A stretch of 64,000 nucleotides of DNA, from the NCBI RefSeq assembly GCF_004027225.2, contig NC_044279.2:31846705-31910704 (forward strand). Direction: 5' to 3'. The notes under the pieces are model-generated. The model did no database searches and was not told the origin of the DNA. It worked only from the letters and a program-made list of their open reading frames with translations. Positions 10,855 through 20,367 of the stretch are shown here, piece after piece. The DNA comes from Strigops habroptila (taxonomy: Eukaryota > Chordata > Aves > Psittaciformes > Psittacidae). Each line of letters begins with the position of its first letter. Position 1 is the first letter of the stretch. The translations under genes were made by a program, and so were the position numbers.

Positions 10855-13800
10855 AGCATTTTGTGTAAATGCAGTGCTTGCTTCTGATTTAATCTAATGA
10901 CATATCTTCTAGCCTTGGCCTTTCATAAGTAATAAGTTGCTTTGTTTTTGTTGAGGCAACTCTGTGTATGAAGGACAGAGTGATACCAATAGTAAGACAG
11001 ACTTAACATAATAAATCAGTCTCCCTGTTAATTTGTTGAAGGAATTAAAAGATCTGCTTTATACGAAGCAAATACAGCTTCTGAGGTTGTGATCTAGTGA
11101 ACATTTTAAACTGGTGCTACTTGAAGCCCCATATACTCCCAGACCTAAAAAATGTCATGTTGCTTTTTTTTGCACTGATCTTCCTGTTGTACAGGCTGAA
11201 GCATTTAGTAGGTGGGTTAGGAAACTGATCAGGCTGAAAATACACTCTGTGGAAAAAAAATCTTTAATTTTCACTTGGAGACATTTCCTCTGCAGGGCCA
11301 TGCAAATACTTCTGCCCCAACAGGACAGGAGTGGTTCTAGGATAAGAATCAGTAGCAGTGGTTGGGGAAAGGATAGGATCTGTTTGTTAGCACTGCTGTC
11401 TCAGGTTGGTTTGATTGATTTGTTTGCACACACTTACATATGTGTGATTTTTTTTAACTGAATTAGTGCAGAAGACAAAGTTTTACTTAAGGCACTGCAA
11501 GTTTATCTATAGAAATGAGCAGCACTTAACAAGGATGTCTGGAAAATGTTCATTCACATAACTTTGGCTGTTAGCATCAAGTGAGATCAAAAGATTGGTG
11601 GTAATTGAAAGCTGAAGTAGAAATAACTGAGCCCTTTACAAGGAAGAGACATACTATATATATTACAAAGATTCTAAATCAGAACCTATAAATCAGAAAG
11701 AATCTTTTGATAAATTGAATATGTGAGGATTATACTCACATAATCCTGAAGGTGTGTTCTTGCTGATAACTTTATTTTGTGACTTGATGCGTTTGAGGCA
11801 CAGACTCTTGCATATGTCATCTTTTTCTTGTCTGGACTTTAAGGAGCTAGCAAGGAAGGTGATAGAATAGCGAGATATTCTAATGTTCTACCCTTGGCCA
11901 CTGACAATATTAAGAGGTGATTTTGAAATGTAGGTGTCCTCACTCCCAAGTTTTAGTTGGCAACATGAATTGAACTAAATTCTTGATGTGGTGAACCTAA
12001 AATGACTGGAAGATTGACTCTTCACAGTTAGTAAAAACTGTTGATGGCTTCACATTATTTACTTTGGGTTAAAGGCTCCGATATTGGTTCTGGTACAAAG
12101 TGGAAGATACGGTAGATACAGAGTTCTTTGCAGTGCAGCTGGCCTTGTAGGGTTAGAGTTGACTATTATCAAGAACACTTTGCAACGGTGAATTAGTCTA
12201 AGGCAAAATGCAGGGGAAAGAACTGAATGTGACAAATGCATGTATTTCTCCCCAAGTGAATGAAGAAACGTATGGAATTAGTGTTTTTAACAATTTACTT
12301 GAAAACTTCGGAGCATAGCAAGAAGTGGATTTTGGATTGTGGGGGTTTCTTATGTTTTGGGTTGGTTTATGTAAGCATATATGTATTATATTTTCACCTT
12401 TCTACTTGCCTTTCTCCCTTCTTATTAAAGGATGACACTCCACCAATTTCTTGGAATACAAGATGTAAAATTGTTCAAGGCACAGCAAATGGCATCAACT
12501 TTTTGCATGAAAATAATCATATTCACAGAGATATTAAAAGGTAAAAGCTGCTGATTATCTCTGGGTGCGTTTTCCCCCTTTTTTTAATTTTTCTTTTTCT
12601 TCTTCCTCCTGTTAAAATCATTTTAAAGAGAACAAACTGCAAGAAGCATTGCTTTAGTCAAGGGCACAGTCTTTTCTGCAGGTGACATCCATCACCATAA
12701 TCTTGTCTGTGCCACAAGGACATGACCAGTACAGACTTCTAAAGAGAATTATGAAGCTATTAGAATCATGGAATTGTTTAGGTTGGAAGAGACCTTTAAG
12801 ATCAAGTCCAACTGTTAACCTAGTGCTGCCAAGTCCACCACTACACCACGTCACTAAGCACCAGATCCACAGGTCTTTTAACTATCTCCAGAGATGGTGA
12901 CTCGGGCACTTCCCTGGGCAGCCTGTTCCAATGATTGACAACCCTTTTGCTGAAGAACTTTTTCTTACTATCCAGCCTAAACCTCCCTCAGTGCAACTTG
13001 AGGCCATTTCCTCTTGTCCCATCGCTTGGTCCCTGGGAGAAGAGACTGACCCCCCCCTCCACTGCAACTTCCTTTCAGGTAGTTGTAGAGAGTGATAAGG
13101 TCTCCCTGAGCCTTCTCTTCTCCAGACTAAACAACCCCAGTTCCCTCAGGTGCTCCTCATCAGACTTGTGCTCCAGACCCTTCACCTGCTTCATTGCCCT
13201 TGTCTGGACCCGCTCCAGCACCTCAATGTCTTTCTTGTAGTGAGGGGCCCAGAACCGAACACAGGATTCGAGGTGTGGCCTCACCAGTGCCCAGTACAGG
13301 GAAATGATTGCTTTTCTGGCCCTGCTGGGTATGCTATTGCTGGTACAAGCCAGGATGTCGTTGGCCGCCTTGGCTGCCTGGGCACAAGTTGGCTCATGCT
13401 CCGCCGGCTGTCAACCAACAGCCCCAGGTCCTTTTCTGCTGGGCAGCTTTCCAGACAGAAAATTTTGTATTATAATTTGGATTGTAAATGTAATTTGTAA
13501 AACGTAATGTAAACTTCAATTTGTATTGCAATCTGTTACTACCAAATAGTTATTTGAGTGCTGCGAGAACACATGGAAGTTCTGTTCTTTCACAACTACT
13601 GCTAATGAAAAAGCTGCTCTTAGAGAACGTAACGACTTTTTAAATGGGGAATTTTTCAGATGAAGCCTGCCTTTTTCTTTTTCCTAGAATGTTTCTTCAG
13701 AGTGTGTCCTTTGATTTACTGCTATTTATTATAAAGACAGTAAAATTACTTCAGTCAGGTTATGAAATTCAGGGTTTTTCAAGGATAATGTTCACTTGCT

Positions 13801-16800
13801 TGTTACACCAGAATTTTTTCTAGTGATAGGAGCTTAGAAGAGGTGATGGTTTTGTTGTAGAGTTTGGTGGGGTTTTTCCCTTTTTTCTTATATTTTCCTT
13901 GCTAGAGTTAGTTGTACCGAAGCAGTCCAAATCTTTGAAGGAAAGCCCCAGATGGGTTTCTCCTCTGTGGGTTAAGAAGGGTCAGCTGACTGATTAGGTG
14001 TCATAGCTGAATATTTCAATAGCTTTCTGGCTTCTGGCAACTCTGCTAAATTCGGCTCTTTGGTTTTGTGACCTTCCAGCTTGAAAAGAACACGTTTTTC
14101 TTTTTCAGCCTGCCTCACAGAATGTGCTTGCTGCTTTGACAATTTGTTTCTTCTTTCTTCCCTGCTTAAGCCTCTGGACAAGTGCAATGACTGGGAGGGA
14201 TGCATTATTTTACCTTGTGCTACTCTACCCTTCTAACTGCTGTGAGTTGATCATATTACAGGATTGGGTTTTGGTTTGGTTTTTTTATTTTGTTTGGATT
14301 TCATTTTGCAACTTCTTGCACTTGCAGTGTGAACAGTTCAATAAATTTGGTTGGTATATTTATAGATGAAGAGACATCTAAGGTTAACCTCAGCCTTCAT
14401 TTTGCTGTGATGTGTGGAGACAATTCATAACCACATAGGCACTAGGACAGCTTCTCTATAATCTGGAGGGGACAAGATTGAATGGGTGTTCTCAGGGTTG
14501 TCCATAGTTTTTTGGCTTGGTTATGCCCAGGAAATAGTTAATTTCTTTCTTGAAGCTTGACAGTTGTAGTAAAACTTGCTTCTGTTGCGCTTGTCGTGGT
14601 GAATCAAGTGGCCACTCTTTGGGCTTGATGCAAGTTGGTAAGAAGCTCAGATATATGAAGTTGTCATCCTGTCCTTCCTTCTTTTCGATGCTGAGCTTTA
14701 AACATGAAACCAGATGGGGGATGATGCCTTCACCAGTGTTCGGCCCTTTGCGGTGGCCTTTTATTTAACCCTGTTTGCAGCAGTTCTAACACCAAGTGAT
14801 CTGTTGTAACTAACAGCTGTGTTAATTTTGTTGGGAAGTTTGGAGAACAAGAAGGGGAAGTTAGACATGCAAGTTTCTAGTAAGTGTTAATATGTTATGT
14901 TTGGCTGTGTGGTTTTCCTACAGTTCCATTAAGGGAGTCAGAAAATTAGGATTACAGAAATGTTAAACCAAGTGATTTCTAAAATGGTTCCAAGTGCCAC
15001 AAGTTTAAAAAAACAGTAGAAGATTTATGCTATAGTTCAACCCACTGAGTGTTTTATGAAAGCATTAAGGTCTGCTAGATGAGTCTCATTTTTCAGGGAT
15101 TTTTTCAAGGAAAGTAAAAGCTGGAGATCAAGTGCAAACACAGCACATGTATTATTCCAGCATTAAAAAGTTTTGTGTTTCTCTTCCAAGAAAAGAATAA
15201 GAGTATTAGTATTCATTTAGCACATGAATTTGGAATGGGTGACATAGTACTAGATAATAGGTATAAAAACCTGCTTTCGTTAGTTCTGAGTAGAGATTTA
15301 GACAGTTAAGAATTGTACTGTGATCCAGTACCAGTTGATCAGAGCAAAGTATTCTCTATTATCCTTCTTAAAGGAAGAGTATTCAAATGCAAAACAGGGG
15401 TATACCATAATTGGTCTCTTATAAGGAACTTCTTATATTTGTAGCATTTGTGGGTAGAGGGGGTGTTTGGTTTTTTCCCTTGTGGGTTTTATTTTTTCCT
15501 CCCCTTTTGTGTTTGTTTTTGCATGCACAAGAAAAAATATGGATGGATCTTGGCAGCCAGTTCTTGATTTATTTAGAGCAATTAATTTTGAAATCGAGCA
15601 ATTTCCAACAAGATTAATTCTTATGGTTTTTTTGTTATATGGATAACTGAGATCTCAAGAAACAGTTCCTAAAGAGTTATTAGTCTATTATAAAACCCAA
15701 TTACTGTACTGGTTTGAAAAATTCTCTTTTCTTCTTTTTCTTTTCCCCTTTCCCCCAGTGCAAATATCTTATTAACTGATACATATATGCCCAAAATTTC
15801 TGACTTTGGACTTGCAAGAGCATCTGTAACATTCACACGAACAATCATGACTGAAAGAATTGTTGGAACAGCAGCCTATATGGCACCTGAAGCTCTGCGA
15901 GGAGAGATAACACCTAAATCAGATATCTTCAGTTTTGGAGTAGTAAGTAGAATGTGGGAAGCAGTGTATGACTTCCTTTTTGGTAAATAATAAAAGTGTA
16001 CAAAATCAAGAATACCTGAAATTAAATAATCTACTCTGATCTATTACTGTTCTTTTCCTCAATAGATGTGCTCTTAAAATAGCATTTCTAAACTTTGATG
16101 GGTTTAAAATAATTTGAATATGTTGAATTTGCATGTGAAATACCAGAGTGAAATAACTTTCCAGGTTCTATCTAAATGTAGTTTAAGGTAACGTGGAACA
16201 TTGTTTGTTCTTGCATAGTATGGCACAAAAATTTAACACAGGCTGGAGAAAAAAATGGCTGGAGAAGAAGATGTTCCAAAATAAGTGTGGTTTACTATAT
16301 TTCAGCACCAAAAGTGTGTTGTGCATGTGGGATTTGCCTTAAAGTTGAGTACGGAAAAGATATGAGCTTAATATTCGGGAGAACACTAAGTATGTCATGA
16401 ATAGATGCAAGACCTTTACTGCTACTCACCACTTCTTTCATGGCATTTAGTTTCATGGGGATGTGGGCCAGACACTGTGTGTGAATACTTTGGAAACCCT
16501 TCTATCATGCTCTGAAGAGATGATACAGTGTAGGGTGGAAACTTGCGTTGAAATTCATAGGCAAGACTGCTAATAACAGTCAATGAAAATAAAGGCAGGA
16601 ACAACAGCCACAACAATCAGTTGTGTGGAGAGCTCTCTTTGGACAAACACGGATCCTGTGAGCGTTTGTTTGAAAGACTAGGGGTCATGCTCCTTTTTGC
16701 AAATGGTGTATGTGCTAAGGATTATTTTGTGCTTCATTTTCTCTTTTTGATTTTTTTTTCCTCCTAGGTCTTACTAGAAATAATAACGGGTCTTCCTCCG

Positions 16801-18929
16801 GTAGATGAAAAACGGGAGCTGCAGTTACTGGTATGTTCTTTTTGCTTTATCCTCCCCTCCCCCTGCTCCATGACCTCTTTGTGTGAAATAATAGTCAGCA
16901 GGTTCTAAGACAATCAAGTTAGTCATCAAAATACGCAGTTACGAAAACGGCTCTTGTGTCAACAGCTCTTGCTTGTCTTAGAGGTGAGGCTGAAACTTTT
17001 ATCTCTTGGCTGGTAGAATATTGTTCAGTCCCCAAGGTCATCTCCTGATTGATAGTATAATTCTCTTCATTTTGGTACTGCTGCTTCTCATAATGCTGTT
17101 ATGCTTTATCAGCATACTCCTGTTATACGCAGATATCCTGATAGCTCCTTATTCACCAGAACTTTTCAAACTATCCATCTCAGTTGTTTCTTTATGGTTT
17201 TCTGTACTTCTTACCATTCCTGTATCAGTTTACATTTTCTTCAGTTTTACTGATAATTTGCAAATACCTTGTGTTTTGAACCTTAGTAAGTTTGGAATGT
17301 AAGGGGTTTTTTTGCAGGGTGAGGGGTGGGTTGAATTTTGTTTTCTGTTTTAGTATTCAATTAGTAATTCAGTCTACTAATGAGAAAAATAATGTCTTGG
17401 AGCTGTCTTTAATTAAATATCTTACCAGGCTATTCTTGATTTAGCCTTTCATTTAGCTTAAGATTAAATTCTCAACTACTTAGTCCAAGAAGTTTTCCTG
17501 GAATATTTATTACATAAAGACTTACTTACTTACTAAGTATGAAATAGCATTGAGGTTTGGATTGGTATTGCTTCGTACTGTTTCATAGCAGAGCTCTTTC
17601 TTCACAGCTTTAGGAATACCTTTGTCCTGCTAACAGAATTTTTTTCCTCTAAGCTGTATCTTCTGGGGTGTCATAATACTTATCCAGTTGAGCTCTGTAA
17701 AGACCTTGGAGAACAGTCCCTGTCAAATTGAACCTTGAGGTTTAGGGGGTTTTTTGAAGCAGGGTTTTTCAGAAATAGGATCTCAAAAGGAGCATAACGT
17801 AAGATTTGATTGGTACAGTTTATCTTTGTAATGTATTTTTGGGAGCATAAAGAGAATGGTCAGTGCAAGATGATGTGGCGTCCTTAGCTTGAAAATTTTG
17901 GGGTAGTCGTATGTTAGCAATTTCAGAGTGACCCATAAAGCAAGGCAGAAGAACTGCCTCTACTCACTGACTTTTATTTCTTAGTTCATTCACCATACTG
18001 ACGTGTCTGATGTATTCCTCAGTCAGTATTTGTGATGACAGATAACTCATTTCAAGTGTGTTGGAGCTGGAGAGCTTGGACTAAATGAGTCAGATTTAAA
18101 AATCGATTTAAATCTGGACATTTTCTTTAGAATAGATACAGCAACCACTGAGACTGGTGACAGAAGGCATTTGTTTACAGAAAGAGGCTTTATAAAGTTG
18201 ACAAAAAAAAAGTCATTATGCACTTAAACTTGCATATTTGTGGGTTATTATCAGTAAATATAGATACTTTATGTTGATTGTGCTGCTTCTCTTAAAAGAG
18301 AGTACTAGGAAACTGAGCCTTCAACTGGGAGAAAGTTAAAGCTGTATGATACAGCTTCAAGAAAATTGCTTTACCATTTTGTGTTAACTCAATTAGAAAT
18401 TATGTATAATAAAAATGTATAGTTAATTTATAGTCTCAGAGGCTGTTTCTGCAGATATTGGTAAACAATTATGCTGCTGAACCAGTGTCATAATTCTTTG
18501 TCTAGAAAAGGGGTCGAGAAAAGGAAGGGACACTCAAAAGCAAGCTTTCAAAGTGTTAGTGTGGAATACATCATGTTTGGGTGCTTACAGACTTGCCTGC
18601 TCATTGGTACAAATTCTCTTGCAGTTAAATATCAAAGATGAAATTGAGGATGAGGAAGCAACTATTGAGGATTATGTTGATGAAAAGATGAGTGACTGGG
18701 ATGCACCTTCAGTTCATAAAATGTATTCAATTGCTGATCGGTGTCTGAATGAGAAAAAAACCAGAAGGCCAGACATTAAGATGGTGTGTAGTCTCACAGA
18801 TCAACGGCTTCTTTTGAGTGTGTGTGTCCCCGTGTCCCTGCCCATGTGTGTTTACAGTATCCGTTATTTGTACTTCTGTCTGTTCTCTTGCAGGTTCAAC
18901 AGCATCTACAAGAGATAAAAATTTCATAA
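6252..18929 (+). CDS. IRAK4: IRAK4 gene: interleukin-1 receptor-associated kinase 4, complete coding region
   Basis: Eleven coding exons (6252-6412, 7526-7671, 7983-8177, 9014-9174, 9892-9956, 10265-10379, 12431-12540, 15759-15942, 16768-16830, 18625-18783, 18894-18929) join into 464 residues; human IRAK4 has 460. IRAK4 is the Ser/Thr kinase recruited by MyD88 to Toll-like and IL-1 receptors, which phosphorylates IRAK1/2. The N-terminal death domain (about residues 1-105) is followed by a Ser/Gln-rich linker and a kinase domain (about 185-455). Landmarks: Gly loop GEGGFG, catalytic Lys217 in VAVKK, Tyr gatekeeper 266, hinge Met269, HRD Asp315, DFG Asp333. In the activation loop, Thr346 and Thr349 match human Thr342 and Thr345, but human Ser346 is Glu350 here. 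Confidence 0.98.
6413..7525 (+). other. IRAK4: IRAK4 intron 1 (coding) with a short LTR fragment
   Basis: Intron from the weak GTCCTA donor to cttttaag. It contains a roughly 43-bp fragment of an avian endogenous-retrovirus LTR end in reverse orientation at 6964-7006. The remainder looks unique and AT-rich. Confidence 0.8.
6964..7006 (-). mobile_element. Fragment of an avian ERV LTR 3' end, reverse orientation
   Basis: The start TGTGGTGGTTTAACCCCAGC is, by recall, the reverse complement of the terminal end of a common avian LTR family. Similarity to the larger LTR at 51718-52331 is limited to its terminal part. Too short to classify firmly. Confidence 0.55.
7526..7671 (+). CDS. IRAK4: IRAK4 coding exon 2 (residues 54-102, death domain)
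   Basis: The acceptor is cttttaag before 7526 and the donor CAG|GTAACT after 7671. It encodes the second half of the death domain, including [19 protein letters not shown], nearly identical to human. It enters in phase 2 and leaves in phase 1. Confidence 0.96.
7672..7982 (+). other. IRAK4: IRAK4 intron 2 (coding)
   Basis: A 311-bp AT-rich intron (GTAACT to ttttcag) with nothing recognised inside. Confidence 0.88.
7983..8177 (+). CDS. IRAK4: IRAK4 coding exon 3 (residues 103-167, linker)
   Basis: The acceptor is cattttcag before 7983 and the donor CAG|GTAGGC after 8177. It encodes the Ser/Gln/Glu-rich linker between death and kinase domains. The linker is poorly conserved and four residues longer overall than in human, which explains the +4 numbering of the kinase domain. 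Confidence 0.93.
8178..9013 (+). other. IRAK4: IRAK4 intron 3 (coding)
   Basis: An 836-bp AT-rich intron (GTAGGC to tctttcag) with an AT-rich run near 8800-8835. No repeat or gene recognised. Confidence 0.88.
9014..9174 (+). CDS. IRAK4: IRAK4 coding exon 4 (residues 168-221, kinase N-lobe)
   Basis: The acceptor is tgtctttcag before 9014 and the donor GCC|GTGAGT after 9174. It encodes the segment with [16 protein letters not shown], the glycine-rich loop [11 protein letters not shown] and the catalytic Lys217 in VAVKK. It ends on a codon boundary. Confidence 0.97.
9175..9891 (+). other. IRAK4: IRAK4 intron 4 (coding)
   Basis: A 717-bp intron (GTGAGT to ttttgtag). It contains a three-copy 19-bp tandem repeat at 9485-9541; the rest has no recognised feature. 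Confidence 0.88.
9485..9541. repeat. 19-bp tandem repeat, three exact copies
   Basis: The unit GAGTCAGATAGGCGATTCA occurs at 9485-9503, 9504-9522 and 9523-9541 without a mismatch. Perfect identity suggests a recent, probably copy-number-variable minisatellite. Confidence 0.95.
9892..9956 (+). CDS. IRAK4: IRAK4 coding exon 5 (residues 222-242)
   Basis: This 65-nt exon has acceptor ccttttgtag and donor AAA|GTGAGT. It encodes [18 protein letters not shown], containing the alpha-C helix; the Glu of FDQEIK is the expected salt-bridge partner of Lys217. It is short and easily missed by ORF scanning. Confidence 0.95.
9957..10264 (+). other. IRAK4: IRAK4 intron 5 (coding)
   Basis: A 308-bp intron (GTGAGT to gctgtag) with no recognised feature. 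Confidence 0.88.
10265..10379 (+). CDS. IRAK4: IRAK4 coding exon 6 (residues 243-281, hinge)
   Basis: The acceptor is tttgctgtag and the donor CTG|GTAAGT. It encodes [16 protein letters not shown] and [15 protein letters not shown]. The Tyr266 gatekeeper, a distinctive trait of IRAK kinases, and hinge Met269 are present. Confidence 0.96.
10380..12430 (+). other. IRAK4: IRAK4 intron 6 (coding)
   Basis: A 2,051-bp intron (GTAAGT to attaaag). A 27-base T run lies at 10824-10850. Short open frames here do not resemble known proteins. Confidence 0.85.
10824..10850. repeat. Poly-T tract, 27 bases
   Basis: Uninterrupted run of T in an IRAK4 intron. No retroelement is recognised next to it. Confidence 0.9.
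12431..12540 (+). CDS. IRAK4: IRAK4 coding exon 7 (residues 282-317, catalytic loop)
   Basis: The acceptor is cttattaaag and the donor AAG|GTAAAA. It encodes the segment ending in HIHRDIK, with catalytic-base Asp315. It leaves in phase 2, so the Ser of RDIKSAN is split across the intron. Confidence 0.96.
12541..15758 (+). other. IRAK4: IRAK4 intron 7 (coding) with an antisense CR1 element
   Basis: A 3,218-bp intron (GTAAAA to cccccag). It holds a CR1 LINE in reverse orientation at 12762-13454; the rest is AT-rich, with T-rich stretches near 13860 and 15460-15510. Confidence 0.88.
12762..13454 (-). mobile_element. CR1 LINE, 5'-truncated, minus strand
   Basis: The plus strand begins AGAATCATGGAATTGTTTAG, the reverse complement of a CR1 3' end, followed by the CR1 3' UTR. 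Within 13075-13284 the minus strand encodes the end of CR1 ORF2, with motifs [26 protein letters not shown] and [11 protein letters not shown]. The element breaks off at about 13454, the usual 5' truncation. Confidence 0.93.
15759..15942 (+). CDS. IRAK4: IRAK4 coding exon 8 (residues 318-379, activation loop)
   Basis: The acceptor is tttcccccag and the donor GTA|GTAAGT. It encodes [11 protein letters not shown], the activation loop with Thr346 and Thr349, [17 protein letters not shown] and SDIFSFGV. Codon GAA at 15853-15855 (Glu350) replaces human Ser346. Confidence 0.97.
15943..16767 (+). other. IRAK4: IRAK4 intron 8 (coding)
   Basis: An 825-bp intron (GTAAGT to cctag), AT-rich, without recognised repeats. 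Confidence 0.88.
16768..16830 (+). CDS. IRAK4: IRAK4 coding exon 9 (residues 380-400)
   Basis: This 63-nt exon is phase 0 to 0, with acceptor cctcctag and donor CTG|GTATGT. It encodes [19 protein letters not shown], the C-lobe segment after SFGV, close to human. Confidence 0.95.
16831..18624 (+). other. IRAK4: IRAK4 intron 9 (coding)
   Basis: A 1,794-bp intron (GTATGT to cttgcag). The 98-codon open frame at 17006-17302 is hydrophobic, but no family is recognised and it is probably chance. Confidence 0.85.
18625..18783 (+). CDS. IRAK4: IRAK4 coding exon 10 (residues 401-453)
   Basis: The acceptor is attctcttgcag and the donor ATG|GTGTGT. It encodes the C-lobe segment with [20 protein letters not shown] and RPDIKM, matching human IRAK4. 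A GT-rich stretch follows the donor, so the exact cut is inferred from phase and the next exon. Confidence 0.94.
18894..18929 (+). CDS. IRAK4: IRAK4 coding exon 11 with stop codon (residues 454-464)
   Basis: This very short final coding segment follows acceptor tgttctcttgcag. It encodes [11 protein letters not shown] and ends at TAA 18927-18929, aligning with the human C-terminus VQQLLQEMTAS. It lies 110 bp after the preceding exon. Confidence 0.95.
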   Translation, partial: VQQHLQEIKIS

Positions 18930-20367
18930 GTGTTTCTTCCGATACACAAATGTTTTTGTAATGGAATAGACACCAGTAGCAAATATTTTATTAGTTATTT
19001 AGTGGGACATTATCAGCTTTTCTGCTTCCCAGAACTTCCTGGTCTGCATGTAAGGTGGGTTGTTGGCCTGTCACCATGTTTTTGTTAACTGAGCAGCCTT
19101 TCACATATCCTTAACCGTTGGGCCCCTAACATGAGAAAACAGGGTTTTTGTATTAACAAATTGCCGTGCTGGTGCATATTCTCCACAGCTTTTTAAATGC
19201 ATTTCTGTATTAGAATCTATTATTTGGTTCTTTTGATTTCCAAGTATCAAGTATGTCTGCTGCAAAGGCATATGACAGTAATAGGTAAATATTTTTTCTG
19301 CAAACTGCTTCCTTGATCAGGTATACTACACCTCTTTCTATTGAAGACAAAAACATTTAATATAGATATAAATGGCACTTCCATTGTCTTTGGGAGAAAA
19401 AGTAATAGTAGTACCTGTTTAAAACAAGCTTTATTTAGCATTTTGACTTGAGAATTTATATTGGTCCGAATGGACTGATAATGTTTGTGAATGTGATTGT
19501 TTTCCAGAATGTCCTCTCAAGATTAGTTTTAGTCAAATAAATGCTGCAAGACATATCCTAGGTTGTTTTTTTTTTGGTTTCAAGGATTTCCAAGCAAAAT
19601 AACTGCTGTGCAGTGCAAATGCAAAAATACATCTGGCTTCCTGCCAGTGAACTCTATATGATGACAAACCATTTAATTTTTGTTCATAGGAAGACTCTTA
19701 GCTGCTTTGAGTATTATATACTTCAGGGGAAGATTCCATATGGATTATAAATATAGATGATTTATTTTGTTAAAGGGGCAGACTAATAATTCTGTTAAGA
19801 CCAATTCTGCATTTTGCTTAATCAAATAATTAAGTTCTTTTAAAAATATGTATGTATGTATATTAATAACTAAATATAAAAATGCACTTTTTAAAAAGCA
19901 ACATAGCAGGCTTTCTAAAATAGAAACACCAAAGATCAAAGCAGATTAAAAATGGAATGAAAGTGACTAGGAAGGTTCTAGATCCTAAAGCAGGTATGAA
20001 TCTTCAGACTGAATAGGTATGAAAATACTTGTTGTAAATGAAAGAGGTTATTTTCATACAAGCCCTTTTCTGCACCTTATGAACTTTTTCTTGACAGCTT
20101 AGGGGTAGGTTTAGCTTACAGCTAAATTTGAAATTCCATGATTATCAAAGAAAAAGGAAACACTGAGAAATAACTCGACTGCATTCAAGGAGATTATCTA
20201 TCTATGTATCTATCTATCTATCTATCTATCTTTGTAGAAAGCAGGCAAGTCCTAACACGTGTATTAATACCATTAGATCTGACTGTTAACTGTTCCTGTA
20301 TTGCCTTTTCAAACTGCTTCTAGTTTTATTTGAACATAAATTGTAAAAAGCTGTTAACATAAATAAA
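18930..20367 (+). other. IRAK4: IRAK4 3' UTR with candidate polyadenylation signals
   Basis: AT-rich sequence follows the stop codon. AATAAA hexamers on the plus strand occur at 19536-19541 and 20362-20367, and either could end the transcript. The actual 3' end needs RNA data. Confidence 0.55.
20194..20232. repeat. (TATC)n microsatellite
   Basis: Mostly TATC units with one TATG interruption, close to the IRAK4 3' end. Confidence 0.92.

Noticed and set aside
13075-13500. Plus-strand open frames in IRAK4 intron 7
   Set aside because: They are antisense translations of a CR1 element whose ORF2 tail reads on the minus strand.
17006-17302. Hydrophobic 98-codon open frame in IRAK4 intron 9
   Set aside because: T-rich DNA yields Leu/Ile/Phe/Ser-rich chance frames. 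No splice or homology support.
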